Assembly (NCBI RefSeq): GCF_037646705.1
Contig: NZ_JBBHER010000011.1
Span: 48,584-112,583, forward strand
Direction: 5' to 3'
DNA: 64,000 bases
Origin: Pikeienuella litoralis
GTDB taxonomy: Bacteria; Pseudomonadota; Alphaproteobacteria; Rhodobacterales; Rhodobacteraceae
The notes beneath the pieces are model-generated. The model did no database searches. It saw only the letters and a program-made list of their open reading frames with translations, and had not been told where the DNA came from. Position 1 is the stretch's first letter, and each line of letters begins with the position of its first letter. Positions 40,651 through 48,473 of the stretch are shown piece after piece. The translations under genes and the position numbers were made by a program.

Positions 40651-40726
40651 GGGCCCGTAGCTCAATGGTTAGAGCAGAGCGCTCATAACGCTTAGGTTGG
40701 GGGTTCGAGTCCCTCCGGGCCTACCA
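40651..40726 (+). tRNA. tRNA with CAU anticodon, probably tRNA-Ile2 (lysidine)
   Basis: A full cloverleaf is seen. The acceptor GGGCCCG pairs with CGGGCCT (G1-U72 wobble), the D arm is TAGCTCAATGGTTAGAGC, the anticodon stem is GAGCG/CGCTT with loop CTCATAA, the T arm is GGGGG TTCGAGT CCCTC, the discriminator is A and CCA is encoded. CAU could mean elongator Met or Ile2. The C4-G69 and C5-G68 acceptor pairs match the determinants known for the lysidine synthetase TilS in E. coli, favouring Ile2. It does not look like initiator tRNA, which has a CxA mismatch at 1-72. Confidence 0.9.
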
Positions 40727-41067
40727 CCCCATCCATAAACTGCCGATGTTGTTGATTTTCTTTACGCGCAGGGCCCCATTTAAGGGGCCGTGGCGCGCTC
40801 CCGATCCATGCGCCGACGGGAATCCATCGCGCTCGGAGCCAGTCTCCGCCGCCGACGACGAAGGCGAGCGCATGAGGCGGCGCTATTCCGCCCGGGAGGA
40901 GGATGTTCGGGCGGCCCCGGGCGTATCGATCGCGTGGAGCGGCCGGCGCTCGCTCCCGATGGCTGCGCGAAGGGCTCGTCTCTCCGATATCCGCCTCGGG
41001 AACGCGGAATCAGCCGCGAAGCTCCGCAGCCTCTCCGGTTGACGGCGCGGATCGGACGGGCGAGGCG
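40727..41067. other. Intergenic region between the CAU tRNA and the ExoY-like gene
   Basis: 341 bases without a supported gene. The only clear structure is a hairpin GGCCCC-ATTTAA-GGGGCC at 40772-40789, about 45 bases after the tRNA end. It may terminate the tRNA transcript, although it lacks a T tract. Short open frames here have no ribosome binding site and arginine/serine-rich composition typical of GC-rich noise. Confidence 0.5.
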
Positions 41068-41757
41068 CTAATAGGCGCCGCGCCGCAGGAACACGACTCC
41101 GGATGTGCGCAGGATAATGCGAATATCCTGAAGGAAGGACCACTTGCGGATATAGGATTGATCGATCCTCACCCGCTCCTCGAACGAGAGGTTGTTGCGT
41201 CCCGAGACCTGCCAGAGACCGGTCATCCCCGGGCGGGATCTATAGTAGTCCTCGGCCGCGTCCCTGTATCTGTTGATTTCCTCTTCGGTCACCGGCCGCG
41301 GTCCAACGATGCTCATGTGCCCCAGGAGCACGTTAATGAGCTGGGGCAATTCATCGAGGCTCGAGGTTCGCAGAAAGGCGCCGATCCCGGGAATGATGCG
41401 CGGGTCATGTCTCAACTTGCGGTGCAGTTCGAATTCTCGCCTCGCCTCCGCATCGGTCTCCAGCAGCTTTTTGAGCCGCTCGTCAGCGTCGGTCACCATT
41501 GTCCGAAATTTCAGACAAGGGAATGTCCGCCCGCCAAACCCGACGCGGCGATGCATGTAGATCGCCGGCCCTTTCGACGTGAGGCGGATCATCACGATGA
41601 TCGCGATGAACAGCAAGGACACGCTGAGAAGCGCGGCGGCGGCGAATCCGACGTCGAAAACACGTTTCACCCATCCTCCTACTGGAGGAACTCGAGAACC
41701 ACCGCTTGCGACGCTCGAAGCGCCGTCGAACGGTAAATCGTGGATCTCTGACATCAT
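41068..41757 (-). CDS. ExoY-like undecaprenyl-phosphate sugar-1-phosphate transferase
   Basis: 229 residues of the bacterial sugar transferase family (ExoY is about this size). It starts exopolysaccharide synthesis by moving a sugar 1-phosphate from a UDP-sugar to undecaprenyl phosphate at the inner membrane. After a 30-residue cytosolic lead comes the re-entrant or membrane helix (about 34-57), then MHRRVGFGGRTFPCLKFRTM, LRTSSLDELPQLINVLLG, MSIVGPRP and RSRPGMTGLWQVSGRNN. It ends VVFLRRGAY, as ExoY-type proteins do. Galactose is the ExoY substrate, but glucose is possible. The first of two adjacent ATGs is used. It is followed upstream by an ExoF-like gene on the same strand. Confidence 0.93.
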   Translation of the reverse strand: MMSEIHDLPFDGASSVASGGSRVPPVGGWVKRVFDVGFAAAALLSVSLLFIAIIVMIRLTSKGPAIYMHRRVGFGGRTFPCLKFRTMVTDADERLKKLLETDAEARREFELHRKLRHDPRIIPGIGAFLRTSSLDELPQLINVLLGHMSIVGPRPVTEEEINRYRDAAEDYYRSRPGMTGLWQVSGRNNLSFEERVRIDQSYIRKWSFLQDIRIILRTSGVVFLRRGAY

Positions 41758-42010
41758 CACCCCGCGCTCATGCTGAAATACCGGCCACAAGGTCCAGACC
41801 AACCAACACGGCCCAGACCGACGCGCTTAATTGACGTGCTTAAAAGGACTAAAAATGTACCCGAATCTGCGGAAATTTACAACTCCTTAGGCATGCGCCT
41901 CGCGGTTCTTTCTGTGTGCGGAAAGGTGGAGGCGGCGAAGCGCCACAAAAGGCGCAACCTGAGGGCGGAATTCAACGATTCAAGATAGTGTGGAAAGGTT
42001 GGCCGGCGGA

Positions 42011-43279
42011 TCACCGCGTCGCGGGCGCGGAATCCGGCGGCGGCAGTGTGACTTCCAGCACATCCCCCGGCGCCATGATCATGGCGGGCGTCGCCTCCTC
42101 GCCTTCCGCCATATCGGTCAGATGGCTGCGGAAGAGCGTCATTCGGACGGCGGCCGCCTGTTCCACGGCGGGGGTCGCGCCGCGGAACGCGAGCCAGCTG
42201 TTGAGGGCGTTGAGTTGCCGTTGCAGGTCGCGCAGCTGGGCCGTGCCGTTCGAGACTTCATCGAGAAGCCGCACCTCTTCGCGAGTCACGTCCGCTTTCG
42301 CCTCCTCGGCGAAGCGCGTCAGTTCGAGACGCATGCGGAGGACTTCGCCAGAGGTCTCAAGCGCCCGGGTCGAGGATTGCAGCAGCCCGCCCCGCGCCTC
42401 GGCGACGGACGAGGCCGGGACCACGCCGCGCTCGGCCAGCTTCATGACCCGCGCGAGCGCCTCCTCCTCGAAACTGAGGCTCTGCTTGCTCGCCGCCTCA
42501 AGCTCCTTGAGGACGTCGAGCCGGTTCTCCATCTGGTCGAGCACCAGTTCGTTGCCCTTGTCCGTCAGTTCGCGGAGGTTCTCCCGCGCCACGAGCCAGC
42601 GCCGCGCAAGCTCCTTGAGTTCCGGCGATGCGTCGCTGTCGATCGTGGCGTCCGCGGTTCCCTCTCCGGCGGGGTCGTCGGCGTTCCGCATTGAGAGCAG
42701 CGCGTCGAGATCGGCCTTCAGCCGCTCGAGATTGATGATCTGGGTCTCGATCCGGCCAAGGAGCAGGCTGCGCTCCGTCAGCAATTTCAGTATTTCGTCT
42801 TCGGAGGTCTCTTCGAGCGGGCGGCCGACGCCGCCCGCATTGGCCAGCGCCTGGCGCACGGACATGCCCGGCCGGTAGGTCACCTCGCCCGGATTGCGGA
42901 CGTCGCCGGTGACGTAGACCGGGCGATACTCGGATATGTCGAGATAGATCTCATCCTCCTGAGGGCGCCGCCAGACATCTTCCCCATCAGAGCCGCTGAC
43001 CCTGTAGGCGCGGTCGCGCAGCGCCGCGTAGACCGCCTCCCGGAGCTCATCGAGCGTCAGGCCGGATGCGACGACCTTTCCCGCGAGGGGCAGGTAGATC
43101 GCGCCGTCGACGCCGATCATGGCCCGCCGGTCAAGATTGGGCGCGCCGAGAACCGAGAAGGCGACGGTGTCGCCAGGGGCGAGCCGGACCTCGCCCTCGG
43201 CGGCGGCCGGAAGGTGCGTCGCCAGGAGGATCGAGAGGGAAAGAAGAAGGCGACGGAGCGCGTATGACGTCCGAAACAT
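42011..43279 (-). CDS. ExoF/Wza-like polysaccharide export protein with SLBB domain and coiled coil
   Basis: 422 residues, close to ExoF. The N-terminal signal peptide (LRRLLLSLSILLATHLPAAAEG) has no lipobox Cys. It is followed by the Poly_export domain (VRLAPGDTVAFSVLGAPNLDRRAMIGVDGAIYLPLAG) and an SLBB-like domain (PVYVTGDVRNPGEVTYRPGMSVRQALANAGGVG). Residues 180-370 form a long charged coiled coil (ERLKADLDALLSM, ENLRELTDKGNELVLDQMENRLDVLKEL). The end returns to a Poly_export-like strand (IMAPGDVLEVTLPPP). The layout fits periplasmic/outer-membrane export of a Wzx/Wzy-type exopolysaccharide. The start at 43279 gives the signal peptide; a longer frame exists. About 250 bases separate it from the ExoY-like start. 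Confidence 0.9.
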   Translation of the reverse strand: MFRTSYALRRLLLSLSILLATHLPAAAEGEVRLAPGDTVAFSVLGAPNLDRRAMIGVDGAIYLPLAGKVVASGLTLDELREAVYAALRDRAYRVSGSDGEDVWRRPQEDEIYLDISEYRPVYVTGDVRNPGEVTYRPGMSVRQALANAGGVGRPLEETSEDEILKLLTERSLLLGRIETQIINLERLKADLDALLSMRNADDPAGEGTADATIDSDASPELKELARRWLVARENLRELTDKGNELVLDQMENRLDVLKELEAASKQSLSFEEEALARVMKLAERGVVPASSVAEARGGLLQSSTRALETSGEVLRMRLELTRFAEEAKADVTREEVRLLDEVSNGTAQLRDLQRQLNALNSWLAFRGATPAVEQAAAVRMTLFRSHLTDMAEGEEATPAMIMAPGDVLEVTLPPPDSAPATR

Positions 43280-43504
43280 AGCCACCTCAAAATCAAATGA
43301 GGGCCGAACCGACGGACCCGCCCCCATCCACGTAAAATAAAGAAGTTCCACCATACCACAATGGTGTTTGGAAAAAGAGCGCGCCGGAACGGCCGCCGCT
43401 CCGACCGATCGTGGCGATGACCGCGTATCCGCGAATCCCGCTGAGCCGCCCGCGCCCCTTGAGCCATCCGGGCCTCGTTCGAGGCCGCGCCCCGGCGCAG
43501 GCGG

Positions 43505-44959
43505 TTAAAGCCGCTCTGGCTTGAGGGTGACGAGCAGGTTGCGCGTGGTCGCGATCTGCGGCCGGCAGACCAGGAGCGACATGACCACGTAGATCGCCAC
43601 CCCCAGACCGATCTCCACCGCCAGAAGCGCGAGATCGTCGATCCTGCCGATGAGCGTTTCGCCCACGAGCAGAATGACGGCGGCCATCGCCACGGCGGCG
43701 AACACGGGTCTGCAGACGGCCTCGACCATCTCGCGCGCCGAGACGCCCGTATGGGCGCGGAGCGCCCTCAGCATGAACGGCGCCGCGACATAGCCCAGCA
43801 GGCTGTAGCCGAGGGCGGTGGCCGTCGCGGACCAGAGCACGGTCGCCGCGCCGATCGCCATGTTGAGGACGAACAGGCCGACCGACCACCGGAGGGCCAC
43901 GTCGGCCCGCTCGATCGCCGTGAACGCCAATACGAAGACCGGAAAAAATCCGACATGAGCGCCGACGAGAAGCAGCGCCTGCAGCACCGGAACCGAGGGC
44001 GGGCCGTTCGCCTCTCCGACGGCGAGCGGAACCAGAACCGGCGCGACGGCGAGCAGCCCGAAGTAGATCGGCGCCGAAACGAAGCTGATGAGCCCCGCGG
44101 TCTTGACCACGGTGCGCCGCAGGCGGTCGGCGTCGTCGCGCACCCGGACAAAGACCGGCAGGGTGGCGAATCTGAGCGGTGTCAGCGTCGCCGTCGCGGC
44201 GAGGGACGCGAGCCGCTGCGCGATCTGAAAAGCCCCCGCCGCGGCGGGGCCGAGCCCGGCTCCCACCATCAATTGCAGCAGCGGCATCGCGGCCTGATTC
44301 GCCAGGCTCCGCCCCGAGATCGCCGCGACGACGGGAAGCGCCTTGCGCGCGTCCTCGAGGCGCGGCCCTCCGGCCGGCGTCCAGCGGACCAGCATCATGA
44401 CGAGCACCGACGACACCGCGGCGTTGACGATCGCAAAGGCTGTGAGAGCCCAGCCGCCATAGCCGGCATAGCCCAGCCAGATCGCGACCAGGCCGGCGAT
44501 CGTGAGGCTCGCCGTGGTTCTGATCGCGAGGGTTCGAATCTCCATTCGCCGCCGCAACAGGCCCTCGGGCACCGCCGCGGCGCCGATCAGCGCCGGGATC
44601 ACCGCCATCGCCGCGAGGTACGTCTCCGACTCCGCCGATTCCATGATCGGCGCGATCGCGAAGGAAAAGCCGAAGACGCAAACCGACATGACGAGCCCGA
44701 AGCCCGTCGACATCCAGAAGATCGTGTCAGTGGAGCTTCCCGGCGCTTCTGGCCCCTGGACCACCGTCTCCGAGACGCCGGCGCGCTGAACGAGTTGGAG
44801 AAGGTTGACCGGCGCGAAGGCGACGGCGAATGCGCCGATCTCGGCGAGGCTGAGCCACCGCGCCAGGATCAGGAAGACGACGGTGTTGAGCCCGAACCGC
44901 GACCATTGCAGGATGATCGACCACATCCCTGATTGGGCCGCTAGGCGCCTGTCGTTCAA
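43505..44959 (-). CDS. Polysaccharide flippase, Wzx/MOP superfamily
   Basis: 484 residues with about 12-14 hydrophobic helices. The N-terminal LAAQSGMWSIILQWSRFGLNTVVFLILARWLSLAEIGAFAVAFA is the Polysacc_synt_3 pattern and QRAGVSETVVQ follows it. LATLPVFVRVRDD and the long helical C-terminal half are typical of MOP exporters. It flips lipid-linked repeat units to the periplasm. The start is a TTG at 44959 because AAGGAGAA lies seven bases upstream; the first in-frame ATG is eleven codons later. A Wzy polymerase, expected to act with it, is not in the window. Confidence 0.9.
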   Translation of the reverse strand: MNDRRLAAQSGMWSIILQWSRFGLNTVVFLILARWLSLAEIGAFAVAFAPVNLLQLVQRAGVSETVVQGPEAPGSSTDTIFWMSTGFGLVMSVCVFGFSFAIAPIMESAESETYLAAMAVIPALIGAAAVPEGLLRRRMEIRTLAIRTTASLTIAGLVAIWLGYAGYGGWALTAFAIVNAAVSSVLVMMLVRWTPAGGPRLEDARKALPVVAAISGRSLANQAAMPLLQLMVGAGLGPAAAGAFQIAQRLASLAATATLTPLRFATLPVFVRVRDDADRLRRTVVKTAGLISFVSAPIYFGLLAVAPVLVPLAVGEANGPPSVPVLQALLLVGAHVGFFPVFVLAFTAIERADVALRWSVGLFVLNMAIGAATVLWSATATALGYSLLGYVAAPFMLRALRAHTGVSAREMVEAVCRPVFAAVAMAAVILLVGETLIGRIDDLALLAVEIGLGVAIYVVMSLLVCRPQIATTRNLLVTLKPERL

Positions 44960-45069
44960 GCTGTTCTCCTTCGCGAGACACTGAAAACCTGCGCCGGCGG
45001 GGCCAGCCGAAACCGCGAAGCCCCGCTCTCTTCGAGCGGCGCAATTCTATCTATCTGTCGTCCGCCGCT

Positions 45070-46245
45070 TCAAGCGTCATCATTCGCGGCCGCGGCCCCC
45101 GTCGCGCCGAAGCCGACGCCCTCGACGATCTCGTTCCGCACCGCCGTCCAGGGCCGGACGATGTCGGCCGGCGCTTCGGGCGGGGCGCACCGAAGGGCCC
45201 GCCCGATCGCCGCGCGGGCGCCGTCCTCGGTCCTTGGCTCGATGGGGAAGAAGGGCATGCGCCGCAGCGGCTCCCTGAGCGGGTGGGGGCCGATGATGGG
45301 TTTGCGCAGAAACGCGTACTGGGAGATCTTGTTGCTGGTCTCGGCGAGATATTCGGCGCCCTTTTCAGGGCGGTAGAAGGCCGCGGCGATGTCGCAGGCG
45401 GCGGCCATCCTCAGCGCCTCCTCGAACGGTCGCTCGCCGCACCAGACGATGTTCGGCAGGTCGATGCGGCGGCTCAGCCGCAGCGCGCCGACGATATAGA
45501 ACCACATGTCGGGCCGCGCCCTTGCGCAGAGCGCGACGAGATCCGGGTCGAAAAGCGTGGTGCCGAGCGCGACGCAGTTCGGCCGCCTGAGCTCGGGCGG
45601 CGGCGCGTCCCGCGCCGCCTCGAGCCGAGCGATGTCGAGGCCGTGGGGGTGAAACCGCGCCGTGGCGAGGCGCCCGAACCGCTGCTTGAGCAGCACGCGG
45701 CTCGGCACGCTGATCAGGTCGAAATGGTCCACGGCTTTCTCCTCCGCGGCGAGAATGGACGGCGCCATTCCGACGACCCGAACATCGTCCGAGACGCGAT
45801 AGACGCGGCGGGCGTGAGGCGCCAGCTTCCCGACCATGTCGAAGAGAAGGAGCGCCGCGCTGCTCTCGAAGATGATGAGATCGCTCGACGCGAGGCCATG
45901 CCGGAGATTCGCCGGCAGGCCGCTCCGGTAGAGATGCGCGAAGAGGCGGTCGGTGATCGGGTTTGTCCCGCTGAAGCGGGCGAAGGGGTGCGCCGGCGGG
46001 CAATAGACATATGCCTCGACCCCGTCGTCGGCGGTGATCCAGCGGTTGCGCTCCGCGCGTTTCATGCCGCCAAGCCGTGGGTCCGTCTTCAGGAAGGAGA
46101 GCCGGCTGAGGCCGGTGGTGACAAATCGGACTTTCCAGCCGCCGTCCTGGAACGCCTGCGCCAATCCATGGAACCCGGCTCGGCGCGCGCTCTTCCAGTA
46201 GTGGTTTGACAGAAAGGCGACTTCTCCCACCGGTTCATGCGGCAT
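45070..46245 (-). CDS. Glycosyltransferase, GumK-like GT-B fold
   Basis: 391 residues. The N-terminal domain begins VAFLSNHYWKSARRAGFHGLAQAFQDGGWKVRFVTTG, with the basic and aromatic residues of GumK-type (GT70) glucuronosyltransferases, and KLAPHARRVYRVSDDVRVVG follows. The C-terminal donor domain has CVALGTTLFDPDLV, MWFYIVGAL, NIVWCGERPFEEALRMAAACDIAAAFYRPEKGAEYLAETSNKISQYAFLRKPII. The last contains the acidic/serine residues that grip the UDP-sugar. ATG 46245 has GGAGG upstream. A glucuronosyl or related donor is plausible, since a UDP-glucuronate decarboxylase is encoded nearby. It diverges from the next glycosyltransferase. Confidence 0.8.
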   Translation of the reverse strand: MPHEPVGEVAFLSNHYWKSARRAGFHGLAQAFQDGGWKVRFVTTGLSRLSFLKTDPRLGGMKRAERNRWITADDGVEAYVYCPPAHPFARFSGTNPITDRLFAHLYRSGLPANLRHGLASSDLIIFESSAALLLFDMVGKLAPHARRVYRVSDDVRVVGMAPSILAAEEKAVDHFDLISVPSRVLLKQRFGRLATARFHPHGLDIARLEAARDAPPPELRRPNCVALGTTLFDPDLVALCARARPDMWFYIVGALRLSRRIDLPNIVWCGERPFEEALRMAAACDIAAAFYRPEKGAEYLAETSNKISQYAFLRKPIIGPHPLREPLRRMPFFPIEPRTEDGARAAIGRALRCAPPEAPADIVRPWTAVRNEIVEGVGFGATGAAAANDDA

Positions 46246-46570
46246 CGGCGAAACCTCCAGAACTTGCTCCGTCAGCCATGTTCGTCATCAGCGCCTTCAA
46301 GTCGATCCCGAATCCGGATCAGGCGCCCGGCGCTTGCATTTCGGATGCCGCCCAGTCAATCTCACGTAGTGGGCTCAATGATACGCGCCGTGAGCCCAAT
46401 GGTGTGCGTTGCGGGCCCAGTGTCGCTTGGCTTGAGCAAGTTGAACCAATTGCTTCTGACCGAACCGATTACACGATTTCACGAAGTTATCGGGTGACCA
46501 GTATGGATTTGACGCAGCGGAGTGGGCCGGGCGCCGGCGAGGGGAGGCGCAGACGAGAGGGCTGCGGATC
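46246..46570. other. Divergent intergenic region between two glycosyltransferase genes
   Basis: 325 bases between the starts of genes on opposite strands, so it should hold promoters for both halves of the exopolysaccharide locus. It is visibly less GC-rich than the coding regions around 46420-46500. It contains one clear inverted repeat at 46370-46398. No supported gene lies in it. Confidence 0.6.
46370..46398. promoter_or_regulatory. Inverted repeat, candidate operator of the divergent polysaccharide promoters
   Basis: TGGGCTCA (46370-46377) and TGAGCCCA (46391-46398) are perfect 8-bp arms with a 13-base spacer. Arm centres are 21 bases apart, two helical turns, which suits binding of a dimer on one face of the DNA. 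It lies about 125 bases before the GumK-like start and 173 before the plus-strand gene. Confidence 0.45.
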
Positions 46571-47560
46571 ATGACGACGCGTGACAGGGCGCGCGCCGCG
46601 TTCCGTCTGGCGAGGTTCGTCAAGCCGGCCGGCGGAGGCGCCGGCGGGCATCGCAGCGGCTGGCCGTGGGTGGTCGATCGCCTGCGGGAGCGGCAGAGCA
46701 TGAACGGAATGCTCGTCGACCAGTTCGTCGAGGCGACTTTCGCCCCGGGCCGCTCGATCCGCGTCATCAAGCGCCTGCTCGGCATGCATGTCTGGAGCCG
46801 CCCTTGGGTCGGGGTGTTCCATCTGCCGCCGAATATGCCCGAATGGTTCACCCCGAAGACCCTTGAGGCGGTGCTCCGCGAGCCGCGCTTCATCCGGAGC
46901 CTGCCGCACCTGAGGGGCGCGGTGGCGTTCTCGCGTCATACCGGCGATTGGCTCCGCGACCGTCTGGGCGTGCCGGTGCTCGTCACGAAGCATCCGACCG
47001 AGATGGTGCCCGACACATTCTCCTGGGACGCGTTCGAGGCGAACCCGGACAAGCGGCTTGTCCAGATCGGCTGGTATCTCAGAAACTATCGTGCGATCAA
47101 TCAGGTTGCGGCGCCATCCTGGATCAGGAAGGTCCATCTCGCGCAGTCGAAACCGTTCATAGACGAGGCGCGGCGGCGCACCGACCTTCATTCGCCGTTT
47201 CGGGGCCGCCCGGACGTTGGCGAGACCGAGGTGGTCTCCTGGCTCGATAACGAAGCTTACGATGACATGTTGACGCGAAATCTGATTTTTCTCGAGCTCT
47301 TCGAAGCGTCGGCCAACAACGCGATCATCGAGGCGATCGCCCGCGACACGCCGGTCGTGGTGAACCGCCACCCGGCGGTCGCCGAATATCTGGGCGCGGA
47401 CTACCCGCTCTTCTATGACGATCTGAGCGAGGTCGAGGGGCTCCTCGAGGCGCCCCGGATCCGGGCCGCGCACGAGCAGATCCGGGCGCTCGACAAGGGC
47501 GAGTTTGCGGTCGAGGCGTTCATCGACCGTCTCGACCTGTTCGTCCGCGACCTTCGCTGA
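46571..47560 (+). CDS. Putative glycosyltransferase (GT-B type)
   Basis: 329 residues, cytosolic. The N-terminal half has VGVFHLPPNMPEWF and FIRSLPHLRGAVAFSRHTGDWLRDRLGVPVLVTKHPTE, a strand-helix pattern of GT-B acceptor domains. The C-terminal half has KRLVQIGWYLRNYRAI, NLIFLELFEASANNAIIEAIARDTPVVVNRHPAVAEYLG. The last has the EA/NN-IIEAIA donor-site pattern of GT4-like enzymes. No metal-binding DxD is required in this fold. The ATG at 46571 is the first codon of the conserved frame. The sulfotransferase gene begins 10 bases after its stop, so it heads a three-gene operon. Donor and acceptor are unknown. Confidence 0.75.
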   Translation: MTTRDRARAAFRLARFVKPAGGGAGGHRSGWPWVVDRLRERQSMNGMLVDQFVEATFAPGRSIRVIKRLLGMHVWSRPWVGVFHLPPNMPEWFTPKTLEAVLREPRFIRSLPHLRGAVAFSRHTGDWLRDRLGVPVLVTKHPTEMVPDTFSWDAFEANPDKRLVQIGWYLRNYRAINQVAAPSWIRKVHLAQSKPFIDEARRRTDLHSPFRGRPDVGETEVVSWLDNEAYDDMLTRNLIFLELFEASANNAIIEAIARDTPVVVNRHPAVAEYLGADYPLFYDDLSEVEGLLEAPRIRAAHEQIRALDKGEFAVEAFIDRLDLFVRDLR

Positions 47561-47570
47561 GGCGGCGCTC

Positions 47571-48473
47571 ATGACCATGCCAAACTATCTCATCATCGGC
47601 GCGGCGAAAGCCGGCACGACGTCCTTGCGCACCTATCTCGACCAGCATCCCGAGGTTTTCGTGACCGCGCGGGGCGAGCCGTCCTTCTTCGCCCACGAGG
47701 GCGAGACGCTGACATTCTCGGGGCCGGGCGATGAGGACTGGGCCGATTCTTTCATCACCGATCTCGGCGCCTACCAGAGCCTCTTCGACGGGGCCGAAGG
47801 CTACAAGGCGGTGGGAGAGATCTCCCCCCGCTATCTCTATTTCGAGAGAGCGCCGGAGCGGATCGCCCATCACGCGCCCGATGCGCGGCTGATCGCGATC
47901 CTGCGCCACCCGGTCGACCGGGCCTATTCGCACTTCCTGATGAACCGCAGCCGGGGCTGCGAGCCGGCCGAGACCCTGTCCGAGGCGATCGACAAGGAGG
48001 CCGAGCGGGCGGTGCAAGGCTGGGGCTGGGACTGGCGCTATGTCGGCGCCGGCCTCTACCATGGCCAGTTGGAGCGCTATTACGCGCGCTTCCCCGGGGA
48101 GCGGATCAAGGTCTTCCTCTATGAGGACCTGAAGCGACCGGACGCGTTCTTCTCCGAGCTCTTCACGTTTCTCGGGGTGGATCCGGACTTTCGTCCGGAC
48201 ACCAGCGTCCGCCACCGCACCGCAAGCCATCCGAAGAATTACGCGCTCCAGCACCTCGTGAAGCAGGAGAGCGCCGCCAAGGCGATCTTCAAGCGCCTTG
48301 TTCCGAAGGACGCCCGGGCCAGAGCCAGGAAATGGGTGGCCTCATGGAACGCCACTACGCCCGAGCGGCTGGCGCCGGAGGTCCGCCATGACCTCTTCGA
48401 GCGCTATTTCGCCGAGGATTGCCGCCGTCTGGAGCCCATGATCGGAAGGAGCCTCGCCACATGGTTTCGCTAG
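47571..48473 (+). CDS. PAPS-dependent sulfotransferase
   Basis: 300 residues, Sulfotransfer_1/3-type. YLIIGAAKAGTTSLRTYLDQHPEVF is the 5'-phosphosulfate-binding loop with Lys13. LIAILRHPVDRAYSHFLMNRSRG is the 3'-phosphate-binding motif with Arg and Ser. GLYHGQLERYYARFPGERIKVFLYEDLKRPDAFFSELFTFLGVDP is the conserved second half (KVFLYEDL). It would move sulfate from PAPS to a hydroxyl, most likely on a sugar of the polysaccharide made by this locus. It overlaps the next gene (DUF6473-like) by 13 bases, so the two are tightly coupled. Carbohydrate is inferred from context; small-molecule or lipid acceptors are alternatives. Confidence 0.92.
   Translation: MTMPNYLIIGAAKAGTTSLRTYLDQHPEVFVTARGEPSFFAHEGETLTFSGPGDEDWADSFITDLGAYQSLFDGAEGYKAVGEISPRYLYFERAPERIAHHAPDARLIAILRHPVDRAYSHFLMNRSRGCEPAETLSEAIDKEAERAVQGWGWDWRYVGAGLYHGQLERYYARFPGERIKVFLYEDLKRPDAFFSELFTFLGVDPDFRPDTSVRHRTASHPKNYALQHLVKQESAAKAIFKRLVPKDARARARKWVASWNATTPERLAPEVRHDLFERYFAEDCRRLEPMIGRSLATWFR

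Noticed and set aside
40746..41143. Three short open frames between the CAU tRNA and the ExoY-like gene
   Set aside because: No ribosome binding sites, serine/arginine-rich composition, and mutual overlap on both strands.
46206..46574. Open frame of 122 codons in the divergent glycosyltransferase intergenic region
   Set aside because: It overlaps the GumK-like start on the other strand, has no recognisable sequence, and lies where promoters are needed.
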